A stretch of DNA of 64,000 nucleotides from Malania oleifera (Eukaryota > Streptophyta > Magnoliopsida > Santalales > Ximeniaceae). Location of the stretch: the NCBI RefSeq assembly GCF_029873635.1, contig NC_080422.1, positions 1,530,001 through 1,594,000 on the forward strand. Direction: 5' to 3'. Within the stretch, counting starts at the first letter, position 1. Every line of letters starts with the position of its first letter. The translations under genes were made by a program, and so were the position numbers. Positions 11,531-23,635 of this stretch are shown here, piece by piece. Below the pieces are notes generated by a model that saw nothing but the letters and a program-made list of their open reading frames with translations, had not been told where the DNA came from and did not search any database.

Positions 11531-12183
11531 TTCTGCCTACGGCCGCACAACCCTGTCATGAGGGGTTAAATCATGACACATAGTTGTCCACATGGAAGTT
11601 TACAGTTATTACTATGTTTATACAGGTTTACGGAAAATATATATATTAGTAGCATTTTGAGTAGAAACTTAAAGTACAGAAATGTTAAGCAACAAGTAAA
11701 AGATGTAGATTATATTTCTGGTATTGTATTTTACAGATTCAGTGATACATGACTATACAATAATAGATTTTCATAGTATTGTAATTCATTTGCCACACAC
11801 TAGTAATAACATATTTCGTCTTACTAAGCGTTGGCTCATTCCAATTACTTTAACATTTTTCAGGTGATCCAGGTAGGCAAGTAGATCAGACTCACAGATA
11901 GAGGGGCCTTGGTATTGCCCTGATAATAGTGTGAGTATTTTTTGGAGTATTTTTGTATAGCCCCAGCCAGTTGAGGGTATTCTGGAAAAACAGACATATA
12001 TGTATATTTTGAGAAATACTTTATCACTCTGGTATTGTATATAACTACGTATGATTATGTTTATTTGATTTTTGCTTTTTGCTACTTAGGTTGATGATTG
12101 GGTTTAATCCAGTTTGATATCAGAGCATTTCAAATGTTATAGTATATATATATAAAACCCTATTTAAATAGCAGGTCGTTATA
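11526..12183 (+). repeat. Older gypsy LTR, right part (B')
   Basis: Continuation of 667-1491 across element A. The junction block 'cggccgcacaaccctgtcatga' type sequence and the block around 'tttttcaggtgatcc' match LTRs B, C and D. The LTR ends in GGTCGTTATA at 12183, a decayed form of the family end GGTCGTTACA. A TA microsatellite sits just inside it. Confidence 0.72.
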
Positions 12184-13224
12184 TACAAATTTAAGAATAT
12201 TAAAAAAAAAGACATGTTTAGTATCGTTAGTGTTTCCTGTTTTTTGTTTCAGTTTTTCTAAAGTGAAAAAAACATATTATAGAAACGCGTTAGTTTTTTG
12301 TTTTTATTGCTGGTTTTCCACTATTTGCCAAAAAATAAAAAACCCAATTTTATCGTTTTCAATTGTTTTATTAACCTATTTCCAGACATTTTAATATCCA
12401 AAAAGGGTTTTTTTGGATTAAATTATTCATATATACACTTTAAAATTAAAATTAAAATTAAAATTAAATGATCATATAAATTTAAATGTAATTAAAATTA
12501 AAATATAAATAATTTTAAAAAATAATAATAAATCTAGTTATAAAATACTTTTACTATTTTTCAATTTTCAATTTTCAATTTTCATGTTTAATAAAATTTT
12601 GATTGTAAAGTAAAATTTGAAAGTAAAACAATTAAGTAAAATAATTATAATTAGTTTTAGTGATTTTTTAATATGTATTATTTGTAATATTATTATTATT
12701 TTAATCATATTTTTGTAATATTTTTATTTAAAAATGAAAGTGAGCATTTTTTAAATTAAGTTTTAAATTTGTATTAGTTTTATTTTGTATCAAGCACTAG
12801 AATTTCGTATCTGCAAATCACGAATTCTCCGAGTGGGATTGTTTTTCGAAAACACGCTAAAAAGAAAGAATCCAGGAAATCGTTTTTGAGCATAACGATT
12901 GTACGTAACTTTCACACACACTCGATTTCATGTTCAACAAAACTTCAAGTCGTTCATCTTTCGCAAACGCGAGTTCCAAAGGCGGGAAGTTGCAGCGGCG
13001 GAAGCTGCAAAATGCTCTCCCCTGGAGACCAAATTTCCGATCGTTCGATTGTCCTTCTTCCATCGAAAGCGATCCGTTGCGAAACGTTGTCAACTGCGGG
13101 TAGACATGAAATTTTTTCCATCAATAACTGCGAAGAATCCCTAAATCAAGCAAATACTCTCTCTTGCCCCGTCTAAACTTCTTTTCTCTCGAGGTATAGC
13201 GGGTTACGCTTCCAGTCGGAGCTA
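12184..13224. other. Unique A+T-rich DNA with a G+C-richer block
   Basis: 12184-12780 is A+T-rich with short runs such as repeated aaaatta and tcaattt. 12890-13200 is richer in G+C and ends in a pyrimidine-rich stretch (ctctctc, ttcttttctctc) followed by 'gag|gtatag'. That could be a 5' leader exon with a splice donor at about 13193. No protein similarity is recognised in any frame, so no gene is called. Confidence 0.35.
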
Positions 13225-13491
13225 GATTTACTTCCTCCTCCTCTGAACGCATGAATTTGTGAGTATTATTTGAGATTTTGAGTTCAGTTTAATGAATGAA
13301 TATATGCTGCTGCTGTGATGGAATGCAGTTGAACTTATCTGTTACTTGCTAAAATTACTAGATGTTCTTAGTATTATTTTGTTTAATTGATTGAGAATCG
13401 CGTCGTTGAGCTGGTTTGGTCCAGAGTTTCTTCCTCCCCTGAACGTGCGATTTTGTGGGTATTACGTCATGTTTGTGCTTAGTTTCATGTA
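13225..13491. repeat. Degenerate 200-250 bp tandem repeat, left of element G
   Basis: Two partial units share a start of the type 'cctcc..ctgaacg.g..attttgtg.gtatta'. They begin near 13231 and 13431 and are followed by 'tttaatg/tttcatgtatta' and 'ttgatgaaattact'-like blocks. The series continues on the other side of the copia insertion at 18381. Confidence 0.55.
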
Positions 13492-13496
13492 TTATG
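13492..13496. other. Target-site duplication of element G, left copy
   Basis: TTATG before the LTR start TGTTGAAG. The same five bases follow the 3' LTR at 18376-18380. Confidence 0.88.
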
Positions 13497-13679
13497 TGTT
13501 GAAGATTCTAGAAGTTTTGAATTTGCTCCGTATATAGATTGATTGTAAATATGTTTTCTAAATTAGAGATATGCTCTAATGGCTAACAGATTTGTAGTAC
13601 TAAACTTTTGCATTTCACTTATGTATAGTCGCTATTTAAGCCCGCAATATTGTAAAGCAAATAATACCAAGATTTGACT
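13497..13679 (+). repeat. 5' LTR of element G
   Basis: 183 bases. It ends GATTTGACT directly before the primer-binding site, so the terminal dinucleotides are TG...CT rather than TG...CA. The target duplication on the right side confirms this end. Confidence 0.85.
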
Positions 13680-13691
13680 TGGTATCAGAGC
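13680..13691 (+). other. Primer-binding site of element G
   Basis: TGGTATCAGAGC, complementary to initiator methionine tRNA, directly follows the LTR with no spacer. Confidence 0.92.
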
Positions 13692-13880
13692 CTCCTGAAA
13701 ACCTCCATCCAAACTGCCACGAACAGCTGCTGCACGTTATTCCGACAAAAAGGTGTAGGCGCGCCATCGCCACTGAATTGAACAACCTGCAGCTCTGAAT
13801 CGAACCACCTGCATCTCTCTCTCTCTCTCTGTAAACTGCAATCACCTTGAACAACAATTGCAGCAAACAACTACCACCAT

Positions 13881-14964
13881 ATGGCTCCCAAATCCTCTAT
13901 TCTTGAACCATCAACCCCGGTAATCCATATCCAATTCGAAAATTTTGGCTTCCATGCTAGAGTTGTCCTCACCGTAGTTAACTATGATGTATGGTCCCAA
14001 ATATTAGAGATGCAAATTGCAACGCATGAGAAGTTCGAATATATTATGGGTAAAACTGATCCATCGAAGGAAACTGATGCTACCTATGCAAAGTGGTATG
14101 CGGAGAATCAAAAGGTCAAGGGCTGGTTGCTGACCTCCATGTCGTCAGAGATAATGAAGCGTAATCTGTGACTGCATACTGCAAGGGAAATTTGGAGTGC
14201 TCTTGCCAAAGCATTTTATGATGGATCGGATGAGATACAACTCTTTGCATTAAATTAGCGTGCCTTCACCGCCAAACAAGCTGGTCGACCTCTATCAACT
14301 TATTACGGCGAGCTTGTCGAAATTTTCTAAGAATTAGATCATCGTGATAAAGTTATCATGATTCATGAAGGATCTTGATGATATTGTCACCTATAAGAAA
14401 TCTGTTGTACGGTTGAGAGTGCACATCTTTCTCAGTGGGCTAGATGCAAAATTTGAACAAATTAGAGGTAAGGTTCTTTGGAAGGACCCCTCGATGGACC
14501 TCAATGACACCTTTGCCTATGTACGTCAAGATGCTATATGCAGAGCTACCTTAAATGCTGAACCTGATAATCCGGAGTCTTCCGCTCTAATGGCTCGATG
14601 CGCTAAGCCCCAACCTCAACAATCCGCTCAAAATTCTGATTCTGACCAAGCATGATCTTAGAAGGGCAGTTATGAGATAGGTGTTGCCAAACCCGAACGT
14701 TTGTGCACTCACTGTGGTGCGACAGGCCATACAAAGGCACATTGTTATGACTTATTCGGCTATCTAGAGTGATGGGATCCAACAAAGGCACCATGCAAGC
14801 GCAATTCGAAGCCAAACCACAAAGCCTCTATTGCCGTGACCAAACCTTCCAATGATGTTGCAGAAGCTTCCTCATTGATTGCAACTTCGGGTAACATTGG
14901 TAAGGTTTTCCATACTTCTGCGTACATGGATAATTGATTCTGGTGCTACGGATCACATGACCTT
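13881..14964 (+). pseudogene. Element G gag, zinc knuckle and protease
   Basis: The frame opens at MAPKSSILEPS (13881). It shows a copia gag pattern with NYDVWSQILEMQI and the segment KWYAENQKVKGWLLTSMS. Stops follow at about 14169, 14256 and 14327, so gag is read in pieces. A canonical CCHC knuckle (CTHCGATGHTKAHC) lies at 14704-14745. The protease active site reads IIDSGATDHMT at about 14930-14963, with the D-S-G triad intact although the surrounding frame is broken. Confidence 0.85.
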
Positions 14965-14986
14965 TGATAGTTAGCATATTCAATTT

Positions 14987-16332
14987 ATGAAACAGTCCAC
15001 CACACATATAGTCTCTACCGCCAATGGCAATCCCTCACCTGTGATTGGAGAATGTTCAATTCCTCTCTCACAAAATTTGAATCTTGATTCTGTTTTAGTT
15101 GTACTTTCCCTCAACCATAATTTATTGTCTGTTGCTCAAATAACCAGTGCGTTGTATTGTGTTGTGTTTTTCTGGCCTAACCTTTGTGTTTTTAAGGACA
15201 TTCAAATTCGGAAGACAATTGGTTGTGGTACTAGAAGGGGAAACTGTACTATTTGGATTTGAAACCAACTAGCTCACATTAGTTGGTTCAAGCTCTTTCA
15301 GCGGATCAGATCGACAAGTCCTCCAAAATTTGGTTGGGGTATAGGCGCTTGGGTCATGCGTCGATATTTAAAAAAATTGTTCCCAAAATTGTTTTCTTAG
15401 TTAAAAACTTCAGATTTCAAATGTGATATTTGTGAACTTGCAAAAAGTCACCGTGTATTGTTCTCATTAAGCATGAATAAAAGTCTAGTACCATTTATGT
15501 TGATCCACTTTGATGTATGGGGGCCTGCCAAATACCCTTCCTTGAATGGTTCTCGTTGGTTTGTCTCATTTATTGATGATCACACTCATATGACATGGGT
15601 TTGCTTGATGAAATCAAAGAATGAAGTTAGCTCCTTGTTTCAGAAATTTCATAAAACGATCGCCACTCAATACCAATCTCTCATACATGTTCTTCGCACT
15701 GATAATGGTGGAGAATTTGTTAATCAGGACCTGAAGAAGTACTTATAGGAACATGGCATATCTCATTAGACGACTTGTCTGTCTACCCCTCAGCAAAATG
15801 AGGTTGTGGAGCGCAAGAATCGCCACCTACTTGAAGTTGTACGAGCCTCTTTGTTTGGAGCTCACATGCCCACCAGTTACTAAGGTGAAGCGCTTAGTGT
15901 TGCGGCTTACCTCATTAACCGTGTACCCTCCAGCTCGTTAAATTTTCAAACTCCCTTTGAAGTCCTTTCATTCGATTTTAAGTGCTCCTACTGCTCCAAA
16001 TTTATCACCTAGAATTTTCGGGTGCGTGGCATTTCTGCATCTTCCTAAGCCGTTGCGTGATAAGCTGGAACCACGAGCCCTACGATGTGTCTTTGTTGGC
16101 TATGCCTCACCTTAGAAAGGCTACCGCTGCTATCATCCTCCATCACGAAAAATGTATGTAACTCTTGACGTTGTCTTTCATGAAAATGACATGTACTATA
16201 CTGTTCTCGAGTCTTCAATTCAAGGGGGGAGACAAAATGAATTGCAGACTCTAAATCTAAATCCTTCTTTGGACCATTCAGATACAAGTGTTGAATTTTT
16301 GGATAAAAGTGGTGAGTGTCCAGAGGAGGCAA
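14987..16332 (+). pseudogene. Element G integrase region
   Basis: The pre-integrase part includes NLNLDSVLVVLSLNHNLLSVAQ (14987-15262), then RRLGHAS at about 15345. The integrase core is at 15458-15748. It has HFDVWGP with the first Asp, FVSFIDDHTHMTWV, and LRTDNGGEFVN with the second Asp. Further on VCLPLSKM / ERKNRHL-type residues appear in other frames near 15780-15830. Stops at about 15262 and 15748 and several frame changes show decay. The C-terminal part (16150-16330) keeps the copia pattern VTLDVVFHENDMYY. Confidence 0.82.
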
Positions 16333-16679
16333 CCGGGCTGCGTGAGCAACCTGTTCTCAACCAACTTGATGTTCGTTTGACTGGGGAAAATAATCAGAAT
16401 TAGATGGAAGCGACTCCACTTCAAGTACCATCTAACCAATTGTTTTCTGAGGTCAATTCCTCTCCTGAACCCCAGGCACAACCCCAGGTACATTCTGAAT
16501 CTCAATTCCTTCCAAAAGTACTACCTAATCGAGCCACTAGAGGTATACCTAGAGTTAACTATGAACCTGTTCTTAGTTCCACTCCTACATATCCCATGAG
16601 TAACTATGTATCCTACCATAGACTATCAAAGGAAAGTAAGTCATTTGCGAATCAATTATTTGTTGTACTATTCCTACCA

Positions 16680-17440
16680 ACATGCAGGAAGCTCTGGGAG
16701 TTCCTAGGTGGAAGGAAGCTATGAATGAGGAAATGAAGTCACTTTAAAAGAACTCAACTTGGTAAGTTGTTGAGCGGCTTGAAGGAAAGAAACCTATTGG
16801 ATGTAGGTGGGTTTTCACAATCAAATACAAGGCAGATGGAACCATTGAACGAATCAAAGCTAGACTAGTCGCCAAGGGGTACACTCAAACTTATGGAATT
16901 GACTACATGGAGACATTCGCACCAGTAGCAAAAATCAATACTGTCCGTAGTCTTATATCCTTGGCGGTGAATCTTGACTGGCCATTGCACTAGTTTGATG
17001 TGAAGAATGCATTTTTTGCATGGAGACCTTCAAGAAGAAGTATACATGGAGTTGCCCCCCGAATGTAATATGCAGTCAGAAGATGGAAAACTTGTTTGCA
17101 GATTAAAAAAGGCCCTATACGGTCTGAAGCAATCTTTAAGAGCATGGTTTGGAAGGTTTACAAAGTCAATGAAAGCTTTTGGATACAAGCAGAGTAACTC
17201 AGATCATACTTTGTTTGTGAAGCATAATAGAGGAATGATTACTTGTTTTATTGTGTATGTTGATGATATGATAGTAACAGGAAATGATTCAGAAGAGAGG
17301 AGCGCATTGTAGAACCACCTAGCTCGAGAATTTGAGATGAAGGATCTTGGTCCTTTGAAATACTTCATTGGTATTGAAGTGTCAAGATCAAAGGAAGGTA
17401 TGTTTCTATCTCAATGAAAATATGCCTTAGATTTACTAAG
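16680..17440 (+). pseudogene. Element G reverse transcriptase
   Basis: It carries the copia block order: EALGVPRWKEAMNEE-type entry near 16690, [17 protein letters not shown] near 16790-16840, then [23 protein letters not shown]. The next part is HGDLQEEVYMELPPE, KLVCRLKKALYGLKQ, and the catalytic motif YVDD encoded at 17256-17267. Both catalytic Asp codons are intact. Stops occur near 16746, 16992 and 17310, and one base appears to be gained near 17000 (frame change before MHFLHGDL). Confidence 0.87.
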
Positions 17441-17450
17441 TGAGACTGGT

Positions 17451-18160
17451 ATGACAACATTTAGCCCAGTTAGCACTCCTATGGAAGAAAATTTGAAGCT
17501 AGGCATATATTTGGGTCAAGTTTCGACAAACAAGGAGAGGTATCAAAGATTAGTTGGGAGACTAATGTATCTTGCACATACTCCAAGCGAAGAACATATG
17601 AATGCAGTTACCTGCATTTTGCATTACTTGAAGTCATCTTTAGGGAAAGGGATTATGTTTAAAAAGGGGAATAATTTGGATGTCAAAGGACACACTGATG
17701 CTGATTGGGCTGGATCAATCAAAGATAGGCGGTCTACAGCAGGATATTTCAGTTTGTAGGAGGAAATTTGGTCACTTGGCGAAGCAAGAAGCAAGCTGTA
17801 GTTGCTCTATCTAGTGCTGACTTTGAGTTCAGAGGAATGGCTAAGGTAGTATGTGAATTATTATGGATCTGTAATTTATTAGAAGATTTGAATATTAAGC
17901 GTGACAACCCAATGAATCTATGTTGTGATAATAAGGCAGCTTGTGATATTGCCCATAACCCAATTCAGCACTATCGAACCAAACATGTGGAAGTTGTTAG
18001 GCATTTCATCAAGGAGAAACTAGAAGCAAGGATCATTGAAGCACCTCATGTCTCATCTCAAGAACAACTTGCTGATCTACTCACCAAGGCCGTATCAAGT
18101 CGAGCATTTCATGATGGTCTCAGCAAAGTGGAAATGAGCGACATCTACGCACCAACTTGA
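17451..18160 (+). pseudogene. Element G RNase H domain
   Basis: Two frames separated near 17760. The first has RYQRLVGRLMYLAHT and KGHTDADWAGSIKDRRSTAGYF (first Asp). The second has WRSKKQAVVALSSADFEFRGMAK (Glu expected; the motif SSAEAE reads SSADFE) and LCCDNKAACDIAHNPIQHYRTKHVEVVRHFIKEK with the remaining acidic residues. It ends at 18160 just before the polypurine tract, as in complete copia elements. Confidence 0.87.
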
Positions 18161-18167
18161 GGGGAAG
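18159..18167 (+). other. Polypurine tract of element G
   Basis: GAGGGGAAG directly precedes the 3' LTR and overlaps the stop codon of the last frame. Confidence 0.85.
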
Positions 18168-18375
18168 TGTTGAAGATTCTAGAAGTTTTGACTTTGCAAG
18201 TTGGTATACTTCCGTATATAGATTGATTGTAAATATGTTTCCTAGATTAGAGATATGCTCTAATGGCTAAAAGATTTGTAGTCCTAAACTTTAGCATTCC
18301 ATTTATGTATAGTGGCTATTTATGCCCGCAATATTGTAGAGCAATAAACATAATGAATAATACCGAGATTTGACT
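18168..18375 (+). repeat. 3' LTR of element G
   Basis: 208 bases, 25 longer than the 5' LTR because of small indels (for example 'caagttggtatac' and 'aacataatg' present only here). It ends GATTTGACT before the TTATG duplication at 18376-18380. Confidence 0.86.
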
Positions 18376-18380
18376 TTATG
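18376..18380. other. Target-site duplication of element G, right copy
   Basis: TTATG, identical to 13492-13496. Confidence 0.88.
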
Positions 18381-18910
18381 GACAAATGTTGCCTGAATGT
18401 GAGTATTTTTTTTTAAAGGTTTTGTGTTCAATTTCATGTATGAATTATGCTGCATTTGTGATGGAAAGTGCTTGAATTTAGCCTGCATTCGTTGAAATTA
18501 CTTATGATTTCGAGTACTATTTTAATGAAATTACTTGATACATTGTGTAATTAGGTAGGTTTGAGAAAAAATTTCTTCCTCCTTCTCTGAAAGTGTGATT
18601 TTGTCCGCATTACTTTTTATTTTGTGTTTAATTTCATGCGTTTAGAATGCATTTTTCATCAAGGGAGTAGTACTTATGCTGCCAATTTCATGAAATCATG
18701 CTGCAGCTGTCATGAAGTGTCATTGTACTTATCATGCGCTTGTTGAAACTACTTGAGATTTAGATTATTAAATTTTAGAGATTAGTAAAGTTATTGTGTG
18801 GCTAAGGTGGTTTGGGCCAGGTTTTCTTGCCCTTCTCTGAATGTGTGATCTTGTGAGTGCTACTTCAAATTTTATGTTTAATTTAATCTACTTAGGACAA
18901 TTTTTTCATC
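18381..18910. repeat. Degenerate 200-250 bp tandem repeat, right of element G
   Basis: Units begin near 18387 (partial), 18581 and 18831. They share the opening 'cttctctgaa.gtgtgat.ttgtg', then 'ttttatgtttaatttcatg', then 'tgaaattacttga'. Identity between units is modest and indels are frequent. Together with 13225-13491 this is one array split by element G. Confidence 0.55.
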
Positions 18911-21900
18911 AAAATGAGCATCACTTTAAACTTTTGAGTTCACTTTGTCATTTCATGGATGTATGCCATGGCTATGATGAAACATTGTTGAACTTTTATG
19001 TACTTATTGAAATTACTTGGTATTATCTATTTTCTTGTATTTTAGGGCTCCATTTGGAATTTGAAAAGCATGAAGGAAAGGAAAGGAAAGAAAAAATGAG
19101 AAAGAAAATTTTATTTGCATGCCATTGTTTAGGTTTCCTTAACAATAATACTTGAACTGAGCCCAAGCTGCATGATGGATTAGCAAAAACTTACATTAAA
19201 CCCTAATTGGTTTAAAACAAAGCACACCAAACAAAATTTCATTCCCGTTTCTGTTGTATGTTTGAAAATGAATCACCTAAAAAACAGAAAATTTGTTCCT
19301 TCCCAGACAGGAATAACTAAGCTAATAGAGAAGCCCAAAAACAGAATATTTAACCAAAATGTGTGACTGTAAATATTCCACTAAGTCTAGTAGCAGTGTC
19401 CATGAAATCAAGTCTGGTAGCAGTATCCATGAAATCTTTCCATCTCATTTTCTTTCTTTCCTTTCCTTGCACAAAATCTTTAAGCCAAGTGGAATCTAAT
19501 GTGACATTCTGCCTTTCTGTTTGCCAGAAATTCTTATTTTACTTCAAAGGAACCGCAAAGTAACTCAAATTGTAAATTTTTTTAGTGATGCATGCCTACT
19601 CTGAGATTCATCTAATTTTTATGTATTGGAGAACCATATTGGAACTCTTTAATGGTTGCCATTGGGATTTTTAAGAGCAGAAGCTAGTGGAAAAAATCAT
19701 GATATTTTATTACAATTAGAGAGTAAGACACAGTAGAATTTCATTTCTAGATGGTCTTAAAAAAATATTATTGCCTTTTAGGTTATTTCCACCCTCTTTT
19801 GCATTTAGAATGCATTGTGTCTTTCTGAACTGTGGACCATTTTTATAGTAGGATATAGCTCTGGTTAACCCCTGTCATGGAAGTTCTTCTTGGTCCATGT
19901 GGGCTTACAAAAAAGGGCAGAGATTTTGGAGATTGATCTCTGGAACTTATATTGTTCTTATATTGTTTTTGGAAATCTTTTCACATAATTGTTTGCTGAA
20001 AAATAAATTATAAAAAAAAAAGGGTTAAGAATCATGAAATTTCTTTGACTTTCTGGGTTTCCATCACTTAGATTTATTTTTCGTAGCTTAGGCTCATCTT
20101 TTGTGGTTCTTGTATGTTTTGGTTGAGTAATTTACATGAAATGAAGAGAAGGAGAAAAAAACGTTCTACAGCTGAAATTAACATGCTTATAAAGGCTGCT
20201 GAACTTTTGTTTTCAGAAATCTTATGACTTTTCCAGGTAATAATTACCATGGTCATGAAAATAGAATTCCTGTAGTAAGAAGTAGATGGTTTCTGACCAT
20301 GTACATTAGTTCGAGACTGATATTTTAAGCTTTAATTTTGTTGAAGAAAGGAAATTTTCTAGCACTTATTTTCAGGCTTTCTTTTGCATTATTATTTCAC
20401 ATAGGCCAAGAGAAATGAAGCTCCTTGGCACATTTTAGATAACGTGACTGGCATATGGACCCAGATCTAAAGCACTTTGCTTTATTTCATATTAATATTT
20501 TTGCAAAGTTGAAAGATGAGACATTGTCTGAGCAAGCTTGCTGATGTTAAAGTGGATAAAGGAAGTTGCAGTGGGTTGTTTTGTCATGTTTTGTTATTAT
20601 TATTATTATAAGTAATATTTTTGCAAATGAAGTTACTGTCAGTACTTGTACCATTTAATCCTTCAAATGTTCCACTTGTGTTTGTTAACTAGCTTTTTTG
20701 GCATGGATCAAATAGTCCGTGCATGAATGTAGATTTTATTCACATCGTAAGAATACATCCAAGTTCCAACAACAGCAGAGGAATAACAATATAATTCTAA
20801 GGACTGGCCACTATATTACTCTAAAATCTCAATTCCTCTCACTAGAAGATCTCAAGGTTGAAATCCTCTATTTGCAGATGCTTAAAAATTACTTATTTAT
20901 AGAGTAGTTTATAGCCATTGGGTTGAAATGATGGTTAATAGCTGTTGAGAAGTAGCTGTTCGAACAATGAAATCATCTTTAGGAAACACGAGTTCTTCAA
21001 TAACAAATATTTGGTAATGATTCATATCATAGTGATCTGACAAATTTTACGTTGGTTGTCAGCTACTTAACGCAACCCTCCTCCTTTGCCTGGGCTTGGG
21101 ACCGGCTGTGTGTGAAAAAATTAGGACATTATATAGTAAAAAAAAAGAAGTCACTCTAAGGAAAAACGAGCTTAAATTCTTTTGCATAAAAAATAAATTC
21201 ATTGAAACATGCAGAAGTAACTGACCGAAGGCAACACTAAATCCTCTTCTGAAGCTTGGTGTAAGGTTGTTCACTGAACATGAGTTCAACTTGTCCTTTC
21301 GATCTATAATCATCCTTTTTTTTTTACATAAATGCTCTCAACCATGAAATCATGTGTCTGAAAAAACAAATTGATAATTTTTTTTTAAAATAGCCCTAGT
21401 CTAGAAATAAGCAGAACTACCCAATCTGGGAACTATTTTCCAAAAGTAGCATTAGTTTGGGAAGAAAACTTGATTTTTTAGAGATTTCATGCTGATGGGA
21501 ATGAGCTGTGTAGACATTACCATAAAGCATGAGAATTTTGTTCATCATTAGTTCAGAGAGAGAGAGGATATCAACAATTCAGGACAAAAAACAACCTTAT
21601 CTTCCAATAAGGCTGATGAAACAAAAACAGAAACAGCATTCTGCCATCTTATCTCACCAAAACCCACCAATGTCTTGTCAAGCAACAACAATCTTCTAAT
21701 TGTTCTTGAAACATAAGATTTTAAAAAAGGAAAAAAAAAAGGAAGGAAAAAAAAAAAAGAATAAGAAAACTGTAAGGGCCTTGCTTATTAATGTGAGCGT
21801 TTCTGTTTCTTTCCAGCTGAAGAAGGGATAGCTTGTGCTTGGATGTTGTATTTGTTTTTTTGGCCTAATTCTAGTGCCCATTTGGGTCTTTTTCTCAGTC

Positions 21901-22479
21901 CAATTTTTGAAAATTATGTAAATATTCATTAATTCAATAAAATGAGAAAATACAGAAAAAAAAATTTGAATATAGAAAAAATGAAAAAAAAAAAAAATGG
22001 AAAATGAAAATTTTTTAATTGAAAATAAAAAAAACCTGAAAAGGGAAAAATGAAGTAAAAACCTAGTGGACCAGCATCTTCATCTTTAAACCTGCAAGCA
22101 CAAAAGGCGGATAGACAATTAAACTTGTAGGAATTGTAAATTAAACATGTTAGTCAATTCAAATTAAATTTGATTGATCAATTAGGTGTTGATTGATCTA
22201 ATCAGTGTTAATTGAGTGATCCCCTAGACCTACACAGAGACAGAGAAGGAAGAGAGGAATCGTTCACTGAAAGCTTTTGAGAGAGAATCGTAAGAAGGCT
22301 AAGTGACTGAAATTGAGGAAGTGAAGAATAGGAGAAGAACAAAAGGTTTAAGTTGCAGAAGTAATAGAAAATTGGTAGAAAGGAATTCAAAGGTTTGGGT
22401 AAAAGGAAGAGGAAATTGCAAGTTGGAGAATTTAGGAATAAGGATAAATACTTGTTAATTTTGTGCTTAATTTTAATTC
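18911..22479. other. Unique A+T-rich DNA, no gene recognised
   Basis: Long intron-like or intergenic sequence with frequent A and T runs. No frame has family-like composition. A 60 bp piece at 21059-21120 may come from an RTE LINE. 21723-21760 and 21955-22030 are purine or A runs. Confidence 0.5.
21059..21120 (-). repeat. Short fragment resembling a plant RTE LINE 5' segment
   Basis: The minus strand contains 'ggtcccaagcccaggcaaag' followed by gaggagggttgcg. This phrase recurs in plant non-LTR elements of the RTE group. It is too short to assign with certainty. Confidence 0.3.
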
Positions 22480-22690
22480 AATTTTTGGCAATGCTGAATT
22501 TTGATTCTATAATTAGAGTTTAAATTCAAATAGAACAGAAATCAATAATTTTTTGGGAAAATATCAAATAGGATTCGGGTATTTGACTTGAATTTGGAAT
22601 ACTTGAATCCGAACCTAGATCCGAACACCCATGCCCAATTACCCCATATTCAAATACCCATATCCGACCTGAGGACTCGGGTCAACTTGA

Positions 22691-22723
22691 AGACAGAGAG
22701 AGAGAAGGAGAAAGAGAGAGATT

Positions 22724-22767
<44 letters not shown>

Positions 22768-22795
22768 AAAATAGAGAGAGAGAGAGAGAGAAAGA
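22691..22795. repeat. GA microsatellite region
   Basis: Nearly uninterrupted AG dinucleotides in two blocks (about 22724-22760 and 22773-22791), with GA-rich flanks. Reading frames here (runs of Ser-Leu on the minus strand) are artefacts. Confidence 0.95.
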
Positions 22796-23635
22796 TATGC
22801 AGGGAGAAGAGAGATAATGAGAAAAACGAAGAGAGAAGAAAAGACAAGAAAAGGGAAAAAAACTTTTTATATTTTTTTGAAAGAAAAATAATAAATAAAG
22901 TGAGACGTGTGTCACTATACAGACGGTGACACGTGGCTCGTCTAGGACCACACGTTTAACGATCCTGACTATTCGATATGTATTTTCTCTGGACTGTTGG
23001 ATCGTTGCCACGTCATCAATCCGTGTCAAAAGCTCCAAAGCTTTCGTGTCCTGCCACATGGTGGGTGACGTAATGCTGACATCACCTTGCTGCAGTAAAT
23101 AAAAAAATAATAAAAAACGCGCCACATGTCGCCATTATTGGACCAGAGTCAACCTGAGTTAACTCGTTGACCCGGTTCTGACCGGTTGAACCAGTTTGAC
23201 CCGTTCCGATCCTTCATTTCATTTTTTTATTTAAAAATTGATTTTTAATTTTTAAAAAATTGGAAAAAATAGTTAAAAAAATAGGAAAATCAAAATATTT
23301 AAAAATCAGAAAAATAAAGAAAAGTTATTTGATTTATTTTGACTCAAAAAGCAAAAAAAATGAAAAAATAAAAAATATAAATAATAAATAAAATGGAGAA
23401 AAAGTCTTTAAAATTCCCAGAGAACTGTAGAAAAATGTTGGAAAATTTTTAGAAAATTTTGAATTTTTTTTTTTTGAAAAACCTGAAAATGTTATAGTTT
23501 TTTTTCTTCTTAAATTTGATGAATTTGTTTGATTATTATTTGTATATATTCTATTTTTGTGCGTGTGCTTCCCAATGATTGAACAAAGCGTAAAGAGGTA
23601 TTTCAGACCACCTATATTAATTTTGAGGATGTTTG

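Larger units (their letters stand above)
13497..18375 (+). mobile_element. Decayed Ty1/copia retrotransposon with short LTRs (element G)
   Basis: A 4.88 kb element. Its 5' LTR is 13497-13679 and its 3' LTR 18168-18375, both opening TGTTGAAGATTCTAGAAG. The primer-binding site is TGGTATCAGAGC at 13680-13691 and the polypurine tract GAGGGGAAG is at 18159-18167. A TTATG duplication flanks it. Domain order is gag, zinc knuckle, protease, integrase, reverse transcriptase, RNase H, which is diagnostic of copia. Many stops and frameshifts interrupt the coding region. Length and very short LTRs resemble the Ale/Retrofit group, but the lineage was not tested. It is inserted in a degenerate tandem repeat that may be an intron. 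Confidence 0.92.

Noticed and set aside
12886..13176. 96-residue plus frame as a host protein
   Set aside because: Overlapping frames on both strands are equally long and none resembles a known domain; at most it is a leader exon.
22682..23125. Ser/Leu-rich 147-residue minus frame
   Set aside because: It reads through a GA microsatellite; composition is low complexity.
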